DNA of 64,000 nt from an uncultured Prevotellaceae bacterium (GTDB taxonomy: Bacteria; Bacteroidota; Bacteroidia; Bacteroidales; Bacteroidaceae), in contig CALDLA010000172.1 of the NCBI GenBank assembly GCA_937898415.1, positions 1 to 64,000 of the forward strand, given 5' to 3'. A program made the translations under genes and the position numbers. The first letter of the stretch is position 1. Each line of letters starts with the position of its first letter. Positions 25,490 through 32,466 of this stretch are shown one piece after another. The notes beneath the pieces were generated by a model, which saw nothing but the letters and a program-made list of their open reading frames with translations, was not told the DNA's origin and did no database searches.

Positions 25490-27691
25490 TTATTGTTTGT
25501 TAAAATAGAATTTACCTGTATATGATGATGACCACCATGGGTTTTGTGACTGATGAGTCTTTTTCGTGACATGGGCCATCACTTCTTGGAAAAAGTTTGA
25601 AATGTCCAGATTCGGTTGGTCAAGTGTATTTAAAAAAGCCTCTGTATAAGGACTGTTACGACCTATTCCATCCTGAGCTGTCATACCTGGGGCTGTGGAA
25701 TATGCAATAATAGTCCCAATTGGCGAACTCATGATAGAAAGTCCACGCGTTGCTGTACTTCTGTGCCATTTTCTTGAAACAGGATCATTACGACAAGCAT
25801 CCAATACGACTATCTTTAGTTTGCATTGTGAATCTTCCATTACATCAAGAACCTGTTCTATGTTTACGCATTTCCACTTTAGGTTATTTTCAGCCAAATC
25901 ATCTATGTTAGTAGGAATTAGATAATTTACGCCTTTACTTTGAATACCATGACCCGCATAATAGAATAAAGCCACATCATAATCCTTGGCTTTCTCACCA
26001 AATGAAGAGAGTTCTCTTTCCATATTCTCTTTCGTAGCATCAAGTTTCAATACCACCTCAAAGCCAAGGCCTTTTAACTTCTCCGCTACATCTGTTGCGT
26101 CATTCTCTGGATTGGCAAGATTCATCTCTGAGTTGCTATAATGCGAATTGCCTATAACAAAAGCAATCCGTTTGTCATTAAACACAGGAGTCGGATTATT
26201 CCCCTGATAGGTAATCACTTTCTCCGAGGTTGAGATTCCATCACCATTACGGACACTCACCACGATACGGTTCAATCCCTCACTCAATGAAAGTGTCCTA
26301 TCTACCATCAGATCATATCCACAAGATGCCACCGTCTTAATACCACGAGTCAACGCACCATTCACAGTAACATTCACTTCCTCAACCTTACTCTTCGACT
26401 TGATACCTAACTTCATCTGGTATTCTTTTTTGTTGGCAGTAGCAGCAAAGTCGAGCCATTCTATGCTTGGCAGTTCACCGCCTTGTGGACGATAGACTAT
26501 CGTTTTCTCTTCCTGTGCCGTTCCTGCTGCATTCCTGACACTTACCTTAATAATGTTCGCTCCTTCGTTAAGCGTTAGAGTACGATTGATTGTCAAGTCA
26601 TAATCACTACTATTGACCGTTTTGATGCCTCTGTCTTGAATGCCGTTCACTATTATAGAAACATCCTCAATTTTAGTGTCTGATTTCACAGAAATACTTA
26701 ATTCGTAGTTTTGTTTTATGATTTCACCATCTATATTATTCCAAGTAAGGGTTGCCAAATCATTTTTATTATCCTCATCTATTATTCTTATACTTCTATT
26801 AGCAACCTCCACTTCTTTGGGAGAAGAATATTTCTTGCCATTATCATCAAAATAATAGGTCTTTCCACTTTTTTTGTTATATGCGTAATGAATTTCATTT
26901 TTGTCCCCTCCTACCCAATATTTTTCTCTATTATATTCAAAATTGGTCAGTCTTTTACCTTTTGCGTTAAACAGAGCATAATGCTTATTATTCTGACATG
27001 CCCACATAATCCATCCATTAAAATAACCTAAAAACGAATAATTTAACGGAATGATGATGTTACCATTCAAATCTACAACGCCCCATTTTTCATCGAAATT
27101 TTCAACAAGAAGAATTCCATTTATACATTCTCCTACATTTTTGTAATTAAGTTTTCGAATTTCGTTTCCTTTATAATCAATGATACTCCACTTGTCATTC
27201 CAACGTGCAGCCAAATAGCCTTTATTTTCGTCTATCCAAAACAAGTCATCATAGATAGCAGGAACTTTCATCTCAGAATAACAATTCATCACTCCAAGCT
27301 TTGTATGATACTTTTTCCCTACGATTACGCATTTGTATTTCCTAAATGATTTAGGTGTGACAAGAATCTTGTTGTTTTTTATATAACATTGCTTTCCGTC
27401 CTCTGAATAAAGAGTTTGTTGATAATGCGCTTCAGCCAAAATATAAGGAATTTCTTTCCCTAATGTGATTTTCCTGTACTTAAGAGGGACAATTTCATTT
27501 CCATCTTTGTCAATACATCCATATTCTTCCTCCGTTCTATATTCCTGATCCCACTCAGTTTTTACCCCAACAATTCTTAATCCTGAATTATTCGTTTCAT
27601 TCCCAACGTATTCATATTCACGCATTATATTGATCTGCGCGTTAACAATCGAAGTATAGAATGCAATAAAGAGAATAATACTTTTTCTCAT
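25490..27691 (-). CDS. secreted caspase-family protein with WG repeats (paralogue 1)
   Basis: 733 residues from ATG 27691 (MRKSIILFIAFYTSIVNAQ, a good signal peptide); an in-frame ATG 14 codons earlier lacks one. About 20-300: WG-type repeats (YGCIDKDGNEIVPLKYR, KWSIIDYKGNEI, KWGVVDLNGNIIIPLNYS). Then two beta domains homologous to those of paralogue 2, and a C-terminal caspase domain with His581 (FYYAGHG) and Cys633 (LDACRNDP). There is no Sel1 block. WG repeats are beta modules often seen in envelope proteins and suggest a ligand- or partner-binding arm for the protease. It lies 84 nt after the AbiH-like gene and 11 nt before paralogue 2. Confidence 0.88.
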   Translation of the reverse strand: MRKSIILFIAFYTSIVNAQINIMREYEYVGNETNNSGLRIVGVKTEWDQEYRTEEEYGCIDKDGNEIVPLKYRKITLGKEIPYILAEAHYQQTLYSEDGKQCYIKNNKILVTPKSFRKYKCVIVGKKYHTKLGVMNCYSEMKVPAIYDDLFWIDENKGYLAARWNDKWSIIDYKGNEIRKLNYKNVGECINGILLVENFDEKWGVVDLNGNIIIPLNYSFLGYFNGWIMWACQNNKHYALFNAKGKRLTNFEYNREKYWVGGDKNEIHYAYNKKSGKTYYFDDNGKKYSSPKEVEVANRSIRIIDEDNKNDLATLTWNNIDGEIIKQNYELSISVKSDTKIEDVSIIVNGIQDRGIKTVNSSDYDLTINRTLTLNEGANIIKVSVRNAAGTAQEEKTIVYRPQGGELPSIEWLDFAATANKKEYQMKLGIKSKSKVEEVNVTVNGALTRGIKTVASCGYDLMVDRTLSLSEGLNRIVVSVRNGDGISTSEKVITYQGNNPTPVFNDKRIAFVIGNSHYSNSEMNLANPENDATDVAEKLKGLGFEVVLKLDATKENMERELSSFGEKAKDYDVALFYYAGHGIQSKGVNYLIPTNIDDLAENNLKWKCVNIEQVLDVMEDSQCKLKIVVLDACRNDPVSRKWHRSTATRGLSIMSSPIGTIIAYSTAPGMTAQDGIGRNSPYTEAFLNTLDQPNLDISNFFQEVMAHVTKKTHQSQNPWWSSSYTGKFYFNKQ
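26185..26494 (-). repeat. near-identical 310-bp segment shared by the two caspase genes (copy 2)
   Basis: Partner of 23741-24050; see that entry. Homology continues on both sides but with many more differences. Confidence 0.8.
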
Positions 27692-27774
27692 ACCGCTTAA
27701 TATTGTTTGAAAATATAATGTTATGTATGGCAATAATTGCTTTTTCTGTGAGGAATCAAATTTGTTCCAATATA

Positions 27775-28788
27775 TTATACAAGAGGTTCACAATACATCT
27801 TATTAACAACTCTATCGCGCATTAATTTCATATCAGTAAAGTTTCTATAAATATTTTGAACTAGTTCAAGATAATTATCTGTTCCATCTTCCTTCTTGTA
27901 ATAATATGGTTTGATAGAAATACAATTCTTATGCTCAAAAAGCGTGTTAAGCAATGTCCTATCAGATATTCCACAAGAATGTCCCATAATGCATACCTGA
28001 AAAGGAGCCAATCCTATAAACGCCAGCATTTTACGATAATTATCCGCTTCCAAATATCTAATAGATTTCATGTTACGCAGACATTCATTATCATTCAAGT
28101 TTTTTAGTTTTTCATAATTACCATCTAATTCATCTCCATATCCGAATATTATGCTTTTTCCATCATCCAAATATCCATGAATATGATTGACTTGTACATT
28201 TGATTCTGAATCAAGATATTGTCGTGCAGTCTTGGTATAATTGAAGTTTAGCAACATGGTATTGCTTGGTTTAACATCATCAGAGTTAATGTTGTTCGAG
28301 TATTTGAGATTTGTTGTCGCTATTTCTCTCCTTATTATAGACCTGTATATTTTGTCTTTGATAGAGTGAATAACTTCAACTCCCTTCTTATTCTCAATTT
28401 GAAGGTATTCTATCAGCATAGCTTTCAAATGATCCAATTGGATATTAAGAATCATTGGATCCTGTCTTTGGGAGTTGTTATTAATGGAATAAATTTGTTG
28501 AATAAGCAATGCATAATATTCTTTCTCAATGTCAACCCATCCATAACTACCTATCCTTTTGAGTATATTGTATAAAAATATACATGGGTCTCTCATGGAT
28601 TCATCAACTTGCCTCGCATTCATATGAGCCACATACATGTCATAGTTCCTAATCTTTTCTTCATACAAGATGCCAGAGGAATCTTTTTTCTGATTCAAAT
28701 ACCATTTTATGAAATGTTCATATTTGGTCTTGAGACCATGAGCTAAATCAAAGCCATTACCTATAAGTACTATTCTGTTCATTTCCAT
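27775..28788 (-). CDS. abiH: AbiH-family (abortive infection) protein
   Basis: 337 residues, first ATG 28788 (MEMNR), with ATG 28782 as an alternative. The N-terminus NRIVLIGNGFDLAHGLKTKY followed by EHFIKW is the hallmark of AbiH proteins: a nucleotide-binding-like strand-glycine loop and a conserved FDLAHGLxTxY. Further family motifs are LLNFNYTKTARQYL, VNHIHGYLDDGKSIIFGYGD and CIMGHSCGISDRTLL in the C-terminal third. AbiH was described as a phage abortive-infection protein; its biochemistry is not settled. It is the first large gene of the - strand operon that continues into the caspase pair. No good promoter box lies directly upstream; the nearest is at 29058-29065. Confidence 0.85.
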   Translation of the reverse strand: MEMNRIVLIGNGFDLAHGLKTKYEHFIKWYLNQKKDSSGILYEEKIRNYDMYVAHMNARQVDESMRDPCIFLYNILKRIGSYGWVDIEKEYYALLIQQIYSINNNSQRQDPMILNIQLDHLKAMLIEYLQIENKKGVEVIHSIKDKIYRSIIRREIATTNLKYSNNINSDDVKPSNTMLLNFNYTKTARQYLDSESNVQVNHIHGYLDDGKSIIFGYGDELDGNYEKLKNLNDNECLRNMKSIRYLEADNYRKMLAFIGLAPFQVCIMGHSCGISDRTLLNTLFEHKNCISIKPYYYKKEDGTDNYLELVQNIYRNFTDMKLMRDRVVNKMYCEPLV

Positions 28789-28841
28789 AACTTATAAAAA
28801 TGTGCCTCCTGAACTCCCAAATTCAGCGGTTAGTAAATAGT

Positions 28842-29060
28842 TTAGGTGGTGGAAATAAAAAGACGTGGGAGTTTTGAATTAACGCCTTTCCCTTCGGCCT
28901 GCCCTACAATCGGCATCGTCGGCCTTAAGATTCCATCAATGTTGTGACTATCGTCGAACTCTGTCGCGACTCGGCCATCTTCGAGCATACTCGGAGGCAC
29001 TCGCTGCTTCATCGTTTGACCCGCCTTTTCCTCGACAAGAACAGGCTTAGTCAATCGCAA
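28842..29060 (-). other. open leader segment between a promoter and the AbiH-like gene
   Basis: The - strand frame from a TTG at 29060 to the stop at 28842 stays open for 72 codons, with internal ATGs (29012 is the first; MKQRVPPSMLEDGRVATEFD). The composition (short, Gly/Pro-rich) is not convincing for a protein and I do not recognise it. A promoter box at 29058-29065 points into it, so it may be an untranslated leader, a small RNA or a small upstream ORF of the AbiH operon. Confidence 0.3.
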
Positions 29061-29065
29061 AGATA
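29058..29065 (-). promoter_or_regulatory. -7 promoter box (TATCTTTG), probable promoter of the - strand operon
   Basis: On the - strand TATCTTTG is a consensus match. It lies about 270 nt upstream of the AbiH-like ATG with no better box in between, so it may drive the seven-gene operon 28788-19053. Confidence 0.5.
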
Positions 29066-29168
29066 AACATTTATTTTCAATTCTCCATCATCTTTTCCCA
29101 AAAATCTTCAAAATCATTCCACTTTTAACCGTTTTTACGGAAAAATGGTTTTTCTGCAATATGAATCT

Positions 29169-29213
29169 AGTCACGCTGCTATCGAATCGTTTCATTTGTC
29201 ATGAATAATGATG
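29169..29213 (+). repeat. 45-bp direct repeat, copy 1
   Basis: Matches 29695-29739 at 43 of 45 positions. It starts inside TGAATCTAGTCA (29162-29173), a degenerate version of the array D palindrome. Its last 21 bp are shared with 18036-18056. Confidence 0.85.
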
Positions 29214-29279
29214 TTTCGTCAGAAATCTTGACAATATCGCACTTAGTATATTTCCCTTAATTAATTCGTTCGAAGCGTT

Positions 29280-29333
29280 GAGTCGACTCATTCGATCGAA
29301 CGAGTCGACTCATTTGATCGAATGAGTCGACTC
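29280..29333. repeat. palindrome array C: GAGTCGACTC x3 at 22-bp spacing
   Basis: Perfect palindromes start at 29280, 29302 and 29324. The linkers hold TTCGATCGAA and TTGATCGAA, centred exactly 11 bp between the main palindromes, so dyads recur every 11 bp. The right flank AATTTGAGGGTC is the inverse of the GACCCTC flank of arrays B and D. Confidence 0.85.
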
Positions 29334-29404
29334 AACAATTTGAGGGTCTTTTCAGATGAAAATAAGAACTTCATCCGAATTATTTACAAGTGTTCAACAA
29401 AATT

Positions 29405-29458
29405 TGATATCAGAAAAAGTCAATGAACATATGTTCGTTGGTCTATTAACATATGTTC
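29405..29458. repeat. palindrome array E: TGATATCA, GAACATATGTTC, AACATATGTT at 22-bp spacing
   Basis: Dyad centres lie at 29408.5, 29430.5 and 29452.5, exactly 22 bp apart, although the first core differs in sequence. The middle copy is part of the 19-bp inverted repeat shared with 18245-18263. Confidence 0.75.
29428..29446 (-). repeat. 19-bp inverted repeat, right copy
   Basis: Exact reverse complement of 18245-18263. It overlaps array E. Confidence 0.75.
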
Positions 29459-29621
29459 GCTTGTGTCTACCGGTTCAGTACGACAACTGCAAAACCGTCT
29501 ACAGAATCAGCTAATGAAGAGAAAGAGTGTCTAGTGAAATAGTTCTTCTGCAGTTTAGTTGAAGATTTTGTCAACATTTCAGATAGGATTATTAATCAAC
29601 ATGCCAAGACCCTCAAAAAAT

Positions 29622-29699
29622 TGACTCGAGTCAATCGATGAAATGACTCGAGTCAACCGATTAAATGACTCGAGTCAAATGATTTTATGACTCGAGTCA
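29622..29699. repeat. palindrome array D: TGACTCGAGTCA x4 at 22-bp spacing
   Basis: Four perfect 12-bp palindromes start at 29622, 29644, 29666 and 29688. The 10-bp linkers are A/T-rich and differ from each other. The left flank holds GACCCTCAAAAAATT; the last palindrome runs directly into the 45-bp repeat at 29695. Confidence 0.85.
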
Positions 29700-29739
29700 C
29701 GCTGCTATCGAATCGTCACATTTGTCATGAATAATGATG
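29695..29739 (+). repeat. 45-bp direct repeat, copy 2
   Basis: 43 of 45 positions identical to 29169-29213. It is joined to array D and lies about 98 bp upstream of the GH115 promoter box. Confidence 0.85.
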
Positions 29740-29780
29740 CCGCAGGTGAGGTCATCCGCACTGGAGTGGGGGAGTGTTTA

Positions 29781-29805
29781 TCAAAAATTGCAGGAAGAAT
29801 ATCGC
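29781..29805 (+). promoter_or_regulatory. shared 25-bp upstream box of the GH115 gene
   Basis: 24 of 25 bases are identical to 32367-32391. In both places the box starts exactly 56 bp upstream of a TATCTTTG -7 element. A conserved operator for one regulator of both carbohydrate genes is likely; the regulator is not in the window. Confidence 0.7.
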
Positions 29806-29836
29806 CAATTGAAGGTGTGGTAGCCTGAATAGTTCG

Positions 29837-29844
29837 TATCTTTG
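29837..29844 (+). promoter_or_regulatory. -7 promoter box (TATCTTTG) of the GH115 gene
   Basis: Consensus match 41 nt upstream of ATG 29885. It shows that the in-frame ATG at 29846 is too close to the RNA start to be favoured. Confidence 0.65.
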
Positions 29845-29884
29845 CATGCTATTAGCTACGAACTATGACAAATCAGAGAATTTT

Positions 29885-32350
29885 ATGAGAAAAATAGCCT
29901 TTATACTGAGAGTAACAGCCTTATTATTCTTATTGACGATGCTGCCCACGAGATTGGTTCGAGCAGCAGACGTTGTGTGGTTTGACGGTCAGCACCCTGT
30001 GACTTATCAGATAGTGGGACGTACTGATCCTGTAGTGAAGATTGCCCTCCAGATGTTTTGTGACGATATGCGACAGGTAACGGGGCAGACTCCCGTAGCC
30101 TCTAAGCAAGCGGTTATCCGTATTGTTCAAGGGCGGGGGACGGACGATGGGTTTCGCTTAAGTGTTTCCCCCAAAGGACAGATTGTTGTGGAGGGACATA
30201 ACGGTCGCGGTACGGCTTACGGACTATTGGAGCTGTCACGGCTTGCGGGCGTCTCGCCGTGGGTGTGGTGGGGCGACGTGGTACCCGAGCGTCGGGAGCG
30301 GCTGACGATTGACGGTGACTTTCTGATGGAACATACGCCGAGCGTAGCTTATCGCGGCATTTTTATCAACGACGAAGACTGGTCGCTGCGTAACTGGGCT
30401 TGGAAGCATTACGAGAAAACCGACCAGTTTGGTGCGATGGGACCCAAAACCTACAAGGCTATCTTCCAGCTATTGCTACGTCTGCGTGCCAACGCTATCT
30501 GGCCTGGTATGCACACAGGAACACCTGGTTTCTTTACTATTCCAGGCAACAAGGAGATGGCCGATTCGTGCGGCATCATTATCGGAACCAGTCACTGTGA
30601 ACCACTATTGAGAAACAATGTTGACGAGTGGGATGTGAAGAAGCGCGGTCCATACAACTATATGACCAACCGTTCTCAGGTACAGCAGTACTGGATAGAG
30701 CGCTTGCAACAGGTGAAAGGTTCGGAGGAACTTTTTACCATCGGTATGCGAGGCATTCATGACGGCTCAATGGAGGGTGTGAAGACCAAGGAAGAAAAGC
30801 TGAAAGGACTACAGCAGGTGATTGACGACCAGCGTGAACTTATAAAGAGGTATTATCGTAAGGATGTTGAGCATGTTCCGCAGGTGTTTATCCCTTATAA
30901 GGAGGTGCTTGAGATTATGGAGAACGGTCTTCATGTGCCTGAGGATGTGACGTTGATGTGGTGCGATGACAACTATGGCTATATGACACGCCTCTCGGAT
31001 GCCGAGCAGCAGAAGCGACCGGGTGGGGGAGGTGTATACTATCACCTCAGCTATTGGGGGCGTCCGCATGACTATTTGTGGCTCACCACGACCCAGCCGG
31101 GACTCGTCTACGCTGAGATGAAGGCCGCCTACGATCATAACTGCCGTCGGCTGTGGATAGTCAACGTACACGACCCGAAGGTGGCAGCTTATGATTTGGA
31201 ACTGTTTCTCGATATGGCGTGGGACATCAACGCGATGAGTCCTACATCTATTTCTCAGCATCTGGAGCACTGGCTGTGTACGCAGTTCGGCGAGGAGGCT
31301 GGCACGAAGCTTTTCCCTGCTATGAAGGAGTTCTACCGTCTCTGCGCCATCCGTAAGCCGGAGTTCATGGGGTGGACTCAGGTGGAACTTGACGATCGCA
31401 AAGCCTATCCGAGAGGTCGTTCGCAGGTGATTGATACGGAATTCTCGCAAACGGAATTCGGCGACGAACTAAACAACTATCTGGCTGACTATGGGAGCGT
31501 CTGTCAGATTGTACAAGAGGTGGAGAACTGTATCCGTCCGGAATTGAAGGATGCCTACTTCGCTGCTGTCAAATATCCTGTACTGGCTGCCAATGCTATG
31601 TCGGTGAAGATGCTGGAGGCGCAGAAAGCACGTTCGAAGTACATGGGGCAGACAGGTGTATCAATGGAGGATCGCGAGAATTATATGCATCAGGCCTCGG
31701 CCCGTTCGATGGAAGCCTACCGTGAGATACAGCGCTTGACGGACTTTTACAACAATAGTTTGGCTGGAGGCAAATGGAAAGGTATGATGAACATGATGCC
31801 GCGCGATCTCTATGTATTCTATCCACCCACCTTACCCTATATGGACAATAGTATCGTATCGGCAGCCAACTACACACGTCATTCTTATGAACTACAGGAT
31901 GCCATCGCTCGCAATGCTTCTGACTATAGCATGGCTTCAACGGGATGTCAAGCCATTCAGATGCTTGGTCATTCTATGAATGCCGTTTCCATACCCAAAG
32001 GCTGTGAGGTGACCTATGAATTCTCATGCGAAAAGGAGGGCGATGCCTTACTCTATACAGCGATGATTCCCACACAACCTAACGACAAGGGTGATCTGCG
32101 CTATCAGGTGACAATCGACAATCAGGAACCTGTCATTATCTCCTTAAAGGAGAAGTTCCGTTCTGAGTTCTGGAAACAAAGTGTGCTGCGTGGTCAGGCA
32201 CTGAAACGGACATCTGTCAAGGTGAGTCAGGGCCACCATAAGCTATGCATCAAAGCCCTTGACGACCATATTATGATGGATCAGTGGATGCTTGACTTTA
32301 AACTCGACCGTAAGTTTTATGTGATTCCAGTTAATGGGGCGCATGAATAG
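29885..32350 (+). CDS. GH115 family alpha-glucuronidase
   Basis: 821 residues from ATG 29885 (MRKIAFILRVTALLFLLTML, signal peptide ending near VRA). GH115 enzymes remove (4-O-methyl-)glucuronic acid from xylan or other polysaccharides. Family signatures are visible: WWGDVVPERRERL, RGIFINDEDWSLRNWAWKHY, KLLLRLRAN-type LLLRLRANAIWPGMH, FFTIPGNKEMADSCGIIIGT, TIGMRGIHDGSM and VTLMWCDDNYGYMTRLSDAE. Length is near that of typical family members (about 800-1000). The C-terminal part (after about 660) is a beta-rich domain. It has its own promoter and shares a 25-bp box with the PL11 gene, 117 nt downstream, so both probably respond to one pectic signal. A glucuronosyl substituent on rhamnogalacturonan-I is the likely target in this context (inference). 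Confidence 0.9.
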   Translation: MRKIAFILRVTALLFLLTMLPTRLVRAADVVWFDGQHPVTYQIVGRTDPVVKIALQMFCDDMRQVTGQTPVASKQAVIRIVQGRGTDDGFRLSVSPKGQIVVEGHNGRGTAYGLLELSRLAGVSPWVWWGDVVPERRERLTIDGDFLMEHTPSVAYRGIFINDEDWSLRNWAWKHYEKTDQFGAMGPKTYKAIFQLLLRLRANAIWPGMHTGTPGFFTIPGNKEMADSCGIIIGTSHCEPLLRNNVDEWDVKKRGPYNYMTNRSQVQQYWIERLQQVKGSEELFTIGMRGIHDGSMEGVKTKEEKLKGLQQVIDDQRELIKRYYRKDVEHVPQVFIPYKEVLEIMENGLHVPEDVTLMWCDDNYGYMTRLSDAEQQKRPGGGGVYYHLSYWGRPHDYLWLTTTQPGLVYAEMKAAYDHNCRRLWIVNVHDPKVAAYDLELFLDMAWDINAMSPTSISQHLEHWLCTQFGEEAGTKLFPAMKEFYRLCAIRKPEFMGWTQVELDDRKAYPRGRSQVIDTEFSQTEFGDELNNYLADYGSVCQIVQEVENCIRPELKDAYFAAVKYPVLAANAMSVKMLEAQKARSKYMGQTGVSMEDRENYMHQASARSMEAYREIQRLTDFYNNSLAGGKWKGMMNMMPRDLYVFYPPTLPYMDNSIVSAANYTRHSYELQDAIARNASDYSMASTGCQAIQMLGHSMNAVSIPKGCEVTYEFSCEKEGDALLYTAMIPTQPNDKGDLRYQVTIDNQEPVIISLKEKFRSEFWKQSVLRGQALKRTSVKVSQGHHKLCIKALDDHIMMDQWMLDFKLDRKFYVIPVNGAHE

Positions 32351-32366
32351 CGATTTGCGTGCAATA

Positions 32367-32391
32367 TCAAAAATTGCAGGAAGAAAATCGC
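32367..32391 (+). promoter_or_regulatory. shared 25-bp upstream box of the PL11 gene
   Basis: Partner of 29781-29805, with one mismatch and the identical 56-bp distance to the -7 box. Confidence 0.7.
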
Positions 32392-32422
32392 GGATTCATG
32401 GTGGGGTAATGGAAAAAGTTAG

Positions 32423-32430
32423 TATCTTTG
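32423..32430 (+). promoter_or_regulatory. -7 promoter box (TATCTTTG) of the PL11 gene
   Basis: Consensus match 37 nt upstream of ATG 32467. Confidence 0.65.
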
Positions 32431-32466
32431 CAGCCAGAAATGTATCGATACTAATAACCAAGACAA

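Noticed and set aside
19053..28788. Known SIR2-type anti-phage system (Thoeris, DSR or SIR2-HerA)
   Set aside because: The Sir2 protein is a short, stand-alone deacylase with SIRT5-type motifs; no TIR, HerA or large SIR2-fusion partner is present.
29280..29699. Restriction-site polylinker or assembly artefact (SalI, XhoI, NdeI, AseI cores)
   Set aside because: The cores happen to be common restriction sites, but longer palindromes, constant 22-bp spacing, and the same geometry at four separate places with natural flanks argue against a cloning artefact.
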